Below, one piece after another: positions 8,689 through 16,420 of a DNA stretch of 64,000 bases (position 1 is the stretch's first letter; the number at the start of each line of letters is the position of its first letter). Source of the DNA: C-114 sp963719285 (GTDB taxonomy: Bacteria; Chloroflexota; Limnocylindria; Limnocylindrales; CSP1-4); NCBI GenBank assembly GCA_963719285.1, contig CAVRBO010000002.1, forward strand, positions 124,001 through 188,000, given 5' to 3'. The notes under the pieces were generated by a model that made no database searches, had not been told where the DNA came from, and saw only the letters and a program-made list of their open reading frames with translations. Position numbers and translations under genes: made by a program.

Positions 8689-9746
8689 CGGGCGCGAAGG
8701 CCACCTGGCGGCCCATCGGCGATCGCCCGCTCCGGGTGGGCCTCGCCGGCCTCGGCACCATGGGGCGCAACCACCTCCGGGTGATCTCGGCCCGGCCGGA
8801 CGCGACGCTCGTCGCGGTGGCCGATCCGGTCCCCGCGGCCCTGGCGGCCGCCGTGGAGCAGGTCGGCGCCCAGGGGTTCGCGGAGCCGTTGGCCATGGTC
8901 GCCGAGGCGGAGCTCGACGCCCTGGTCATCGCCGCGCCCACGACCGCCCATCTCGACCTCGCCCTCGCCGCGATCGAGCGCGGGGTGGCGATCCTCGTGG
9001 AGAAGCCGCTCGCGGGCACGGTCGATGAGGCGCTCCGGATCGTGGCCGCGGCCCGTCACCGGGACGTGCCGGTCCAGGTGGGCCACGTGGAGCGGTTCAA
9101 CCCGGCGGTCCTCGAGCTTGGCCGCCTCCTGGCCGCGGGCTGGCTCTCGAGCGTCTACGGGATGTCGAGCCGGCGCGCGGGCCCGTTCCCGGCCCGCATC
9201 CGCGACGTCGGGGTCACGATCGACCTGGCGACCCACGACGTGGACATCCTGAGCTGGATCGCCGGTGAGCGGCCGTCGCGGGTGTACGCGGAGATCGCCC
9301 AGCGAATCCACGCCACCCACGAAGATCTGCTCTTCGGGCTCCTCCACTTCCCGTCCGGCGTGGTCGCCCAGCTCGACGTGGACTGGCTCACGCCGGCCAA
9401 GCGGCGCGAGCTGATGGTCGTCGGCGAGGAGGGGATGTTCGAGCTCGACTTCCTGACCCAGCGGCTGACCTTCACGAAGGCCGCCGGCCTGGAGCATCCC
9501 CGCCTCATCGCCGGCTACGCCCCCACGTTCGAGGGCGACATGGCGGTCCTGCCGGTCAGCAGCGGCGAGCCCCTGGCGGCGGAGCTCGAGGCGTTCCTCG
9601 CCATCGTCCGCCACGGCGGGCGTCCGGTCGTAGACGGCGAGGACGGCCTGTGGGCCGTGGCCATCGCGAACGCCCTGCTCGAGGCGGCCGCCTCCCGCGC
9701 CCCGGCCGACCTGACCGACCTGCCCGCGAGGATCTCCATCAGATGA
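8685..9746 (+). CDS. wbpB: UDP-N-acetyl-2-amino-2-deoxyglucuronate 3-dehydrogenase (WbpB-like, Gfo/Idh/MocA)
   Basis: This 353-residue NAD-dependent oxidoreductase should oxidise C3 of UDP-GlcNAcA to the 3-keto form used by the aminotransferase. The N-terminal Rossmann motif GLAGLGTMGRNHLR is at about residues 15-28, followed by VADPVPAAL and the family EKPLAGTVDEA near 107. VQVGHVERFNPAV and DVGVTIDLATHDVDIL belong to the catalytic region. It starts with GTG overlapping the aminotransferase stop and ends in an ATGA overlap with the UDP-sugar dehydrogenase gene. The position between wbpE-like and wbpA-like genes makes the 3-oxidation role likely; the fold alone would allow many substrates. 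Confidence 0.84.
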   Translation: MTGAKATWRPIGDRPLRVGLAGLGTMGRNHLRVISARPDATLVAVADPVPAALAAAVEQVGAQGFAEPLAMVAEAELDALVIAAPTTAHLDLALAAIERGVAILVEKPLAGTVDEALRIVAAARHRDVPVQVGHVERFNPAVLELGRLLAAGWLSSVYGMSSRRAGPFPARIRDVGVTIDLATHDVDILSWIAGERPSRVYAEIAQRIHATHEDLLFGLLHFPSGVVAQLDVDWLTPAKRRELMVVGEEGMFELDFLTQRLTFTKAAGLEHPRLIAGYAPTFEGDMAVLPVSSGEPLAAELEAFLAIVRHGGRPVVDGEDGLWAVAIANALLEAAASRAPADLTDLPARISIR

Positions 9747-11194
9747 CGATCACCAACCGCCCGACGACGGCGGCCCCGAGCCTGCTGGGCGGTTCGATCG
9801 AGCTCACCGTCAACGTCTGCCGCCACGGCGACCAGCCGATCGTCACGCCCTGGGTCGGCGAGCCAGGCACGGCCGGGACGGTCGCCGTGATCGGCGCCGG
9901 CAAGATGGGCCTGCCGCTGTGCGCCCAGTACGCCAGCCACGGCTGGTCGGTCATCGCCGTCGACGTGCAGCAGGCGGTGGTCGACGCGATCAACGCCGGC
10001 GAGAGCCACGTCGCCGAGGAGCCCGGCCTGGCCGAGCTCGTCCGGTCCGCCCACACGGCCGGTCACCTCCGGGCCACGACCGATGGCGCCGCCGCGGCGC
10101 GCGAGGCCGACGTTGTCGTGCTCATCGTGCCGGTCATGCTCGACGACGAGCAGCGGCCGGACTACCGCTACATGGACGCCGCGGTCGGCTCGATCGCGCC
10201 CGGGGTCCATGAAGGTTCGCTCGTCATCTTCGAGACGACCCTTCCGGTGGGCGACACGCGCGACCGGTTCGCGCCCCGGATCGCGACCGCGTCCGGGCTC
10301 CGTCCCGACGAGGGCTTCTTCGTCGCGTTCAGCCCCGAGCGGTTGTACAGCGGCGCGGCGCTGCGCAACCTCGCGACGTACCCGAAGCTCGTCGGCGGGA
10401 TCGGCCCGGAGTCCGGCCGCAGGGCCGCGGCGTTCTATGCGTCGGTCCTCGACGCCGAGGTCGTCCTCATGTCGAATGCCGAGGCAGCCGAGTTCAGCAA
10501 GCTCGCCGACACGACCTACCGCGACGTGAACATCGCCCTGGCCAACGAGTTCGCCCGGTACGCCGACCGGATCGGGGTGGACATCCTCGAGGTCATCGCG
10601 GCCGCGAACTCGCAGCCGTACAGCCACATCCACCAGCCCGGCCTGGGCGTCGGCGGCCACTGCATCCCGGTCTACCCGCACTTCCTGCTGTCGCGCGCCC
10701 CGGAGATGGAACTCGTGGAGCTGTCGCGGCGGGTGAACGACGGGCAGGTGGGCCTGGCCATCAAGACCATCCAGAAGGCGCTCGGGGGTCTCGAGGGCGT
10801 GCCGGTCCTGGTCCTTGGCCTGACCTACCGGGACGGGGTCAAGGAGCTCGCCTACTCGCGGGCCCTGCCGCTCATCGAGCGGCTCGCATTCCATGGCGCC
10901 CGCGTCTCCGCGTACGACCCCCTCCTCGCCGACGCGGAGGTCGAGCGCTGGGGCGCCGCGCCGTACCACTGGGGCGACGGCGGTCCATTCAAGGCGATCG
11001 TCACCCAGACCGCCGACCCGCTCTTCCGGACGCTCGACCCGGCGACCTTCCCGGAGCTCGCAGTGGTCTTCGACGGCCGCAACAGCCTGCGTGGGCTGGA
11101 CCTGCCCGCCGGCGTCGCGTACCACGGCGTGGGTGTGCCCGGACGTGACCGTGAAACGGCCCGGATCGGCGCGCGCGTCCGCGACTCCGCGTGA
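9743..11194 (+). CDS. wbpA: UDP-N-acetylglucosamine 6-dehydrogenase (WbpA-like nucleotide-sugar dehydrogenase)
   Basis: The 483-residue protein has the UDP-glucose/GDP-mannose dehydrogenase layout. After an unusual N-terminal extension of about 50 residues comes the NAD site VAVIGAGKMGLPLC, then the central domain (FSPERLYSGAALR, SNAEAAEFSKLADTTYRD), the catalytic cysteine in GVGGHCIPVYP, and the UDP-binding C-terminal domain (VLGLTYRDGVKELAYSRAL). It should oxidise UDP-GlcNAc at C6 twice to UDP-GlcNAcA, the first step of the pathway encoded here. The usual VDP after the cysteine motif is VYP. A second dehydrogenase of the same group lies at 22687, so which of the two feeds this pathway is not certain. 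Confidence 0.82.
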   Translation: MTITNRPTTAAPSLLGGSIELTVNVCRHGDQPIVTPWVGEPGTAGTVAVIGAGKMGLPLCAQYASHGWSVIAVDVQQAVVDAINAGESHVAEEPGLAELVRSAHTAGHLRATTDGAAAAREADVVVLIVPVMLDDEQRPDYRYMDAAVGSIAPGVHEGSLVIFETTLPVGDTRDRFAPRIATASGLRPDEGFFVAFSPERLYSGAALRNLATYPKLVGGIGPESGRRAAAFYASVLDAEVVLMSNAEAAEFSKLADTTYRDVNIALANEFARYADRIGVDILEVIAAANSQPYSHIHQPGLGVGGHCIPVYPHFLLSRAPEMELVELSRRVNDGQVGLAIKTIQKALGGLEGVPVLVLGLTYRDGVKELAYSRALPLIERLAFHGARVSAYDPLLADAEVERWGAAPYHWGDGGPFKAIVTQTADPLFRTLDPATFPELAVVFDGRNSLRGLDLPAGVAYHGVGVPGRDRETARIGARVRDSA

Positions 11195-12615
11195 GCGACG
11201 GTCCCTCCGAGCCGGCGTCCGAGGGCCGTCCGACCGGGGGCATCGTCCCGCAGCATCTCGTGCTCGTCCTGCCGTCGACCGGCGAATTCGACTCGCGTTC
11301 GTACCGGATCGCCCGTGAGCTGATCTCGCGCGGCCACACGGTGACGATGCTCGCGCGCTGGAAGGCCGGCCTGCCGATTCAAGAGAACCTGCCGGTCGGT
11401 GCCCGGCTCATCCGGGTGATGGCCTCCACCGGCGACGGGCTGCCGTTCAAACGTGCCCTTGCCCTCGGGCGGCGGGTCCTTGGTCGCAGGCGAGCCGCGC
11501 CCGCGGCAGCCGGGACGGGGCCCGGTCCCGGCCCGCACCCGGACGCCGACGGACCGGTCGCGGCCGATCCGACCACGGTCGGCGCGGCCCGACCGCCGGC
11601 CCGCCGGGCATCTCTGCCCCGTCGCGCGTGGACCGAGGCGATCCGTCGACTGGCGATCCCGTTGACCCTGCGGTCGCACATCAAGAACGCTCGCCTGACC
11701 GGCGTGTCCGGCGACCTGTACCACGGGATGGCCTACATGGGCATCCCCATCGCCCTCGATCTCGGCAAGCGCGATCGCGTCCCGGTCGTCTATGACGCCC
11801 GCGACATCTACCTCGAGGCCCGCAACCTGGCCAGGTCGCGCGGGATCACCCGCTGGCTTGCCGCCCGCGCGGAGCGAGGCTGGGCCGCCCGGTCGGCCCG
11901 CGTCATCACCGTGAACGACGCCTACGCGGACGTCATGGCCGAACGACTGCGGGTGAAGCGCCCCCTCGTCGTGATGAACTGCTCGTATCGCTACGAGCCG
12001 GCCGAACCGCCCGAGCGTCGCTTCCACGAGCGCTTCGGCCTGCCGCCGGACGAGAAGATCGTCCTGTACCACGGCGGCCTCTTCCCGCATCGCGGCATCG
12101 AGCAGCTCCTCGACGCGCTCGCCGGCCTGCGCAGTGGGATCTCGCTCGTGCTGATGGGCTACGGCGTGCTCGAGCCGGAGTTCCGCCGCCGGTCGGCCGA
12201 TGAGCCATTGGCGGGACGGGTCTGGATGATGAACGCCGTCCCGCCGGCCGACCTGCTCGACTGGGTCGCCTGCGCCGACGTCGTGGCGATGCCCATCCAG
12301 GCGTCGACGCTCAATCACCGTTTGACCACGCCGAACAAGCTGTTCGAGGCCATGGCGGCCGGGGTCCCATCCGTCGTGAGCGACCTGCCCGGGATGGCGA
12401 CGATCGTCCGGGAGACGGGCTGCGGCCTCCTCATCGATCCGGAGAGCGTGCCCGCGCTGGCCCGGGCGATCGAGTCGATCGTGGACCTGCCCCCGGCGGA
12501 GTGGGCCGACTGGCGCCGGCGCTGCCTGGCCGCCGCGCACGATCGTTACAGCTGGGAATCCCAGGTGAAGCGCCTGGTCGAGGAGTACGGGCGGCTCACG
12601 GGGCGCCCCTGGTGA
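11191..12615 (+). CDS. GT4-family glycosyltransferase
   Basis: The 474-residue GT-B enzyme starts with GTG overlapping the dehydrogenase stop. The N-terminal half has LVLPSTGEFDSRSYRIA and YDARDIYLEARNLA; a Pro/Ala/Gly-rich insertion of about 50 residues sits near residues 95-145. The C-terminal half has IVLYHGGLFPHRGIEQLLD, LVLMGYGVLE and the donor-site stretch TTPNKLFEAMAAGVPSVVS. It is one of three GT4 genes around the epimerase and probably adds one sugar of the repeat unit. Donor and acceptor are unknown. It shares the TTPNK-FEA segment with the next genes, so these three form one subfamily. Confidence 0.85.
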   Translation: MSDGPSEPASEGRPTGGIVPQHLVLVLPSTGEFDSRSYRIARELISRGHTVTMLARWKAGLPIQENLPVGARLIRVMASTGDGLPFKRALALGRRVLGRRRAAPAAAGTGPGPGPHPDADGPVAADPTTVGAARPPARRASLPRRAWTEAIRRLAIPLTLRSHIKNARLTGVSGDLYHGMAYMGIPIALDLGKRDRVPVVYDARDIYLEARNLARSRGITRWLAARAERGWAARSARVITVNDAYADVMAERLRVKRPLVVMNCSYRYEPAEPPERRFHERFGLPPDEKIVLYHGGLFPHRGIEQLLDALAGLRSGISLVLMGYGVLEPEFRRRSADEPLAGRVWMMNAVPPADLLDWVACADVVAMPIQASTLNHRLTTPNKLFEAMAAGVPSVVSDLPGMATIVRETGCGLLIDPESVPALARAIESIVDLPPAEWADWRRRCLAAAHDRYSWESQVKRLVEEYGRLTGRPW

Positions 12616-13886
12616 GCCGGGCCGTCGTCCTCGTCGGCAATCCCGCCCGGCCGTACTCGCGGGCGCTCCGGATCGGCCGGACCCTCGTGGACGAGGGCTA
12701 CGCGGTGGAGATCGCCGCGACCGCCCAGGCCGACGCGCCGGAGCGTGAGCAGGAAGGCCGGATCGCCATCCGCCGCTACCCGCCGGTCGGCCGGTTCGCC
12801 GGCTCCGCCGCGCGCTATCGCCCGCCGGACCGAGCCCGGTCCGCGGCCGGCTCGAGACCCGCCCGGGTGGCCCGCTCGATCCGCGCCCGGTTCATCGCCT
12901 GGGCGTTCTGGCCGCACACGGTCCGGGGCTGGTGGGCGGCGCTCGAGCGCGACCTGCCGGCGGCCGACCTGTATCACGCCTGTGGCCTCCTGGCGCTGCC
13001 GCCTGCGCTCGCCGCGCGCGGTCGGGACCGTCGCGCGGGACGGTCGTCCCGGGTGATCTACGACGTCATCGACATCACCCTCGAATCGAACAACGTGCTC
13101 GCCCTGCCCAGGGTGGTCCGGGCCCTGCTCTCCATCCGGGAACGGCGCTGGGCGCGTGCAGCCGACGCTCGGATCGCGGTCAACGAGCCGTTCGCCGACC
13201 GGGCCGTCGCCCGCTGGGGGCTGGCCGAGCGGCCGGTCGTCGTCCCGAACTACCCGGAACCGTGGACCCCGCCGGCCACGCCTCCGGACCTCGTCCGGTC
13301 CGAGCTCGGGCTGGCCGCCGACGTCCGGATCTGCCTGTTCTGGGGCCGGCTCGGACCCAACATGGGGCTCGTCGAGGCCGCCGAGGCGATCCTGGCGGTC
13401 CCTTCGGCCGCGATGGTCGTCCTCGGCTTCGGGCGGGGCTGGGAAGAGAGCGCCGCGCGCGATCGCGATCCGCGCTTCGCGGGCCGCCACTTCACGCTGC
13501 CGGCCCGGCATCCGGACGAGCTGCCCGCCTGGGTCGCCTCCGCGGACGTCGCGCTGATCACGCTTCCACCCTCGTCGTACAACCAGCGCTTCACCACCCC
13601 GAACAAGTTCCTCGAGGCGCTGACCGCCGGCACGCCGATGGTCCTCGGGCCGGACCTGCCGACGATGGCCGGGATCCTCGAGCGCGAGGACGCGGGCCGG
13701 ATCGCCCGCTCCATGGCCCCGGCCGACATCGCCGCCGCGATCCGGGCCGTCCTCGACGTCCCGGCCGCCGAGCGGCTCGCGTGGCGGTCGCGGATCGCGG
13801 CCACGGCCCGCGAGCGATACAGCTGGCCGGAGGCGGCCGCGGCCTATCGCGGCGTGGTCACCGGCCTTCGCGCCGGCACGGCCTGA
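12612..13886 (+). CDS. GT4-family glycosyltransferase, paralogue 1
   Basis: The 424-residue enzyme starts with GTG (VSRAVVLVGNPARPYSRALR), overlapping the previous stop. It is closely related to the enzyme at 15101: both have VVLVGNPA-PYSR, FWPHTVRGWWA, ADLYHACG, IYDVIDI-ESNNV, and a donor segment ending TPNKFLEA-TAGTP. The C-terminal half includes ICLFWGRLGPNMGLVEAA and VVLGFGRGWEESA. It follows the other GT4 gene and ends 99 bases before the epimerase gene, the only real gap in the operon. It likely adds a rare amino sugar made by the operon; this is inference from location. Confidence 0.84.
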   Translation: MSRAVVLVGNPARPYSRALRIGRTLVDEGYAVEIAATAQADAPEREQEGRIAIRRYPPVGRFAGSAARYRPPDRARSAAGSRPARVARSIRARFIAWAFWPHTVRGWWAALERDLPAADLYHACGLLALPPALAARGRDRRAGRSSRVIYDVIDITLESNNVLALPRVVRALLSIRERRWARAADARIAVNEPFADRAVARWGLAERPVVVPNYPEPWTPPATPPDLVRSELGLAADVRICLFWGRLGPNMGLVEAAEAILAVPSAAMVVLGFGRGWEESAARDRDPRFAGRHFTLPARHPDELPAWVASADVALITLPPSSYNQRFTTPNKFLEALTAGTPMVLGPDLPTMAGILEREDAGRIARSMAPADIAAAIRAVLDVPAAERLAWRSRIAATARERYSWPEAAAAYRGVVTGLRAGTA

Positions 13887-13922
13887 CGGGAGCGCGTGCG
13901 TGGAGCGGCCGCCGGGCGAACC

Positions 13923-13928
13923 TATACT
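13923..13928 (+). promoter_or_regulatory. Candidate internal -10 box before the epimerase gene
   Basis: TATACT at 13923-13928 lies in the 99-base gap that interrupts the chain of overlapping genes, about 58 bases before the GTG at 13986. No clear -35 box is present. It may allow separate expression of the epimerase and distal glycosyltransferases. Confidence 0.35.
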
Positions 13929-13985
13929 CCGCCTCGTGGTGCGCGCCCCCCGATCCCGAACCGCCGCGCCGTTCGTCGAGTCGCC

Positions 13986-15104
13986 GTGCGGATCGTAAGC
14001 GTCGTCGGGACGCGACCCCAGCTCATCAAGGCGGCCGCCCTGTCGCCGGTCCTGCGCGCCCAGCACGACGAGATCCTCGTCGACACCGGCCAGCACTACG
14101 ACGACGACCTCGCCGGCGACCACTTCGTGAGCCTCGGCCTGGGCCGACCGGAGCATTCGCTCGGGATCGGCAGCGGGCCCGCTGCGGAGCAGACCGGACG
14201 GATGCTGATCGCGCTGGGCGATGTCCTCGCCACAGAGCGCCCCGATGCGGTCCTGGTGTACGGCGACACGAATTCCACCCTCGCCGGGGCGCTGGCCGGC
14301 GCGAAGGCCGGGCTGCCGGTCGCCCACGTCGAAGCCGGGCTCCGCTCGTTCGACCGGCGGATGCCCGAGGAGGCGAACCGGGTCGTCGCCGACCACCTGT
14401 CCCGCTGGCTCTTCGCGCCGACGCCGACCGCGGTCGGGAATCTCGAGGCGGAAGGGATCCACGACGGGATCCTCCTCGTCGGCGACGTCATGCAGGACCT
14501 GGCGGCTGCGAGCCTGTCCGCCGTGCGCGATCCGGCGGTCCTCGGGCCGATCGCCCGGTCGCTTGCGACCAGTGCCGGCCCGCCGGCGCTGGCACCGGGC
14601 GCCTACCTGTTCGCCACGGTCCATCGAGCCGAGAACCGCGAGTCGGGCGCGCTCCGGGCATGGGCCGGGCTCCTTGGCGCCGTCGCCTCGGCGGACCGGC
14701 CGGTGATCCTCGCCCTCCACCCGGGGACCCGTGCCGCCCTGGCCGACGAGGGCATGGCGCTCGCCCCGGAGATCGTGGTGGTGGGTCCGCAGGGGTACCT
14801 GACCGCCCTCGCGCTGCAGCTCCATGCGGCGGCCGTCATCACCGATTCGGGCGGCGTACAGCGCGAGGCCGCCTGGCTGGGCGTGCCCTGCCTGGTCCTC
14901 CGTTCCACCACCGAGTGGGTCGAGGCCGTCGCCGGGTCCGGCGGCCGGATGGTCGTCGTCGGGACGGATCGGGCACTCGCCGTCCGCGAACTCGCCCGCC
15001 TCGCGCCGCCGGATCGTGCCGGAGCGCAGGCCCGGACACGGGCCGCGGAGGTCCGGCTGGCACCGTCGGGAGCCGCCGGCGCGATCGCGGGTGCCCTGCG
15101 GTGA
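13986..15104 (+). CDS. wbpI: UDP-N-acetylglucosamine 2-epimerase family, probably UDP-GlcNAc(3NAc)A 2-epimerase (WbpI-like)
   Basis: The 372-residue enzyme has the non-hydrolysing 2-epimerase fold. Motifs are VSVVGTRPQLIKAA at the N-terminus, VDTGQHYDDDL near 37, VYGDTNSTLAGALAG near 95, HVEAGLRSFDRRMPEEANR near 115, FATVHRAENRE near 210 and DSGGVQREAAWLGVPCLVLR near 285. In a WbpD/E/B/A context the expected reaction is inversion at C2 of UDP-2,3-diacetamido-2,3-dideoxyglucuronate to the manno form. A plain WecB role on UDP-GlcNAc remains possible. The start GTG 13986 is placed at the conserved VRIVSVVGTRP. The gene overlaps the next GT4 gene by GTGA. Confidence 0.84.
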   Translation: MRIVSVVGTRPQLIKAAALSPVLRAQHDEILVDTGQHYDDDLAGDHFVSLGLGRPEHSLGIGSGPAAEQTGRMLIALGDVLATERPDAVLVYGDTNSTLAGALAGAKAGLPVAHVEAGLRSFDRRMPEEANRVVADHLSRWLFAPTPTAVGNLEAEGIHDGILLVGDVMQDLAAASLSAVRDPAVLGPIARSLATSAGPPALAPGAYLFATVHRAENRESGALRAWAGLLGAVASADRPVILALHPGTRAALADEGMALAPEIVVVGPQGYLTALALQLHAAAVITDSGGVQREAAWLGVPCLVLRSTTEWVEAVAGSGGRMVVVGTDRALAVRELARLAPPDRAGAQARTRAAEVRLAPSGAAGAIAGALR

Positions 15105-16420
15105 CCGGGACCGCCCGGACCGCGTCGTCGGGCCGTCGTCGGGCCGTCGTCCTCGTCGGCAACCCCGCCGCGCCGTATTCGCGCGGGCTCCGGATCGCGC
15201 GCGCCCTGACCGATGCCGGCTACGACGTCGAGATCGCGGCGGTCGCCGCGCGGGGCCTCGCCGACCGCGAGACGGACGGACCGATCGTCATCCGTCGCTA
15301 TGCGCCGTCCGGGCGGTACCGCACGATGGCCGCGGCCTACCCGGAGCCCGGTGCGGCGCACGGGAGGCCGGGACGCGGCGCCGCGCGGAGCCTGCTCCGC
15401 GCACCGATCGCCGCCGCGGCGGCCGTGCGCCGCTGGCTCTTCTGGCCCCACACCGTCCGCGGCTGGTGGGCGACGCTCGCGCGCGATCTCGCCCCCGCCG
15501 ACCTGTATCACGCCTGCGGCAGCCTCACGATCGCCCCGGCCCTGGCTGCGCGCGGACGGGACCGGCAGGCCGGTCGCCGGAGCGTCGCGATCTACGACGT
15601 GATCGACATCGTCGCCGAGTCCAACAACGTCCGCGGCTTTCCCGGGCCCGCGCGTCGCGCCGTCGCGACCCGGGAAGCGCGCTGGGCGCGAGCGAGCGAT
15701 GCGGTCACGGCCGTGAACGACCCGTTGGCCGACCGGCTCGTGACCGTCGTGGGCCTGGCCGAGCGGCCCACCGTCGTGCCCAACTACCCGGTCCCCTGGG
15801 ATCCTCCCGAGGTCCGCCCGGACCTCATCCGGGCCAGGCTCGGCCTCCCCCCGACCACGCGGATCGTCCTGTTCCAGGGCCGGCTCGGGCCGGACCTCGG
15901 GCTGCCCGAATTGGCCGAGGCGGTCCTGCTCGTCCCGGACGCCGCCCTCGTGTGCCTCGGTTTCGGGCGGTGGTACGAGCGTTGCCTGGCGCGAGATGGC
16001 GAGCCGCGGTTCCGGGGCCGCCACTTCACGATCCCCGCCGTCCACCCCGATCAGCTCGCCGCGTGGACGGCCTCCGCGGACGTGGTCCTCGTGCCGCTGC
16101 CGGCCATCTCGTTCAACCAGCGCAACTCGACCCCGAACAAGTTCCTCGAGGCGATCGTGGCCGGCACGCCCATCGTCCTTGGACCCGACCTGCCGGCGAT
16201 GGAGGGGCTCCTGCGGCGGCACGACCTGGGCGTGGTCGCCCGGTCCCTCTCCCCGGCGGACCTCGCGACGGCCATCGCCGGGATCCTGGACCGGCCCGCG
16301 GACGTGGCCGCCGCGGACCGGGCCCGGGTGAGTGCCCTCGCTGCCGACAGGTTCACCTGGCCGATGGCCGCGGCGACCTACCGCGGGCTCGTCCGGCGGC
16401 TCGTGGAGCCGGCGGCATGA
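15101..16420 (+). CDS. GT4-family glycosyltransferase, paralogue 2
   Basis: The 439-residue enzyme is a paralogue of the one at 12612, with the shared blocks VVLVGNPAAPYSRGLRIA, WPHTVRGWWATLARDL, DLYHACGSLTIAPALA, YDVIDIVAESNNV and STPNKFLEAIVAGTP. It starts with GTG overlapping the epimerase stop and ends in ATGA with the large glycosyltransferase gene. The paired paralogues flank the epimerase, suggesting a tandem duplication with two distinct linkages or acceptors in the same repeat unit. The frame stays open far upstream because of base composition; only the part from 15101 is coding. Confidence 0.84.
   Translation: MTGTARTASSGRRRAVVLVGNPAAPYSRGLRIARALTDAGYDVEIAAVAARGLADRETDGPIVIRRYAPSGRYRTMAAAYPEPGAAHGRPGRGAARSLLRAPIAAAAAVRRWLFWPHTVRGWWATLARDLAPADLYHACGSLTIAPALAARGRDRQAGRRSVAIYDVIDIVAESNNVRGFPGPARRAVATREARWARASDAVTAVNDPLADRLVTVVGLAERPTVVPNYPVPWDPPEVRPDLIRARLGLPPTTRIVLFQGRLGPDLGLPELAEAVLLVPDAALVCLGFGRWYERCLARDGEPRFRGRHFTIPAVHPDQLAAWTASADVVLVPLPAISFNQRNSTPNKFLEAIVAGTPIVLGPDLPAMEGLLRRHDLGVVARSLSPADLATAIAGILDRPADVAAADRARVSALAADRFTWPMAAATYRGLVRRLVEPAA

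Noticed and set aside
14824..16416. N-terminal extension of the large glycosyltransferase
   Set aside because: The extension is the shifted reading of the epimerase and the second GT4 paralogue. Homology and the ATGA overlap place the start at 16417.
12932..16420. Continuous open frame of 1,162 codons
   Set aside because: Only the part from 15101 codes for the GT4 enzyme. The upstream part is the out-of-frame reading of the GT4 and epimerase genes, kept open by high GC; its translation is Arg/Gly/Pro-rich nonsense.
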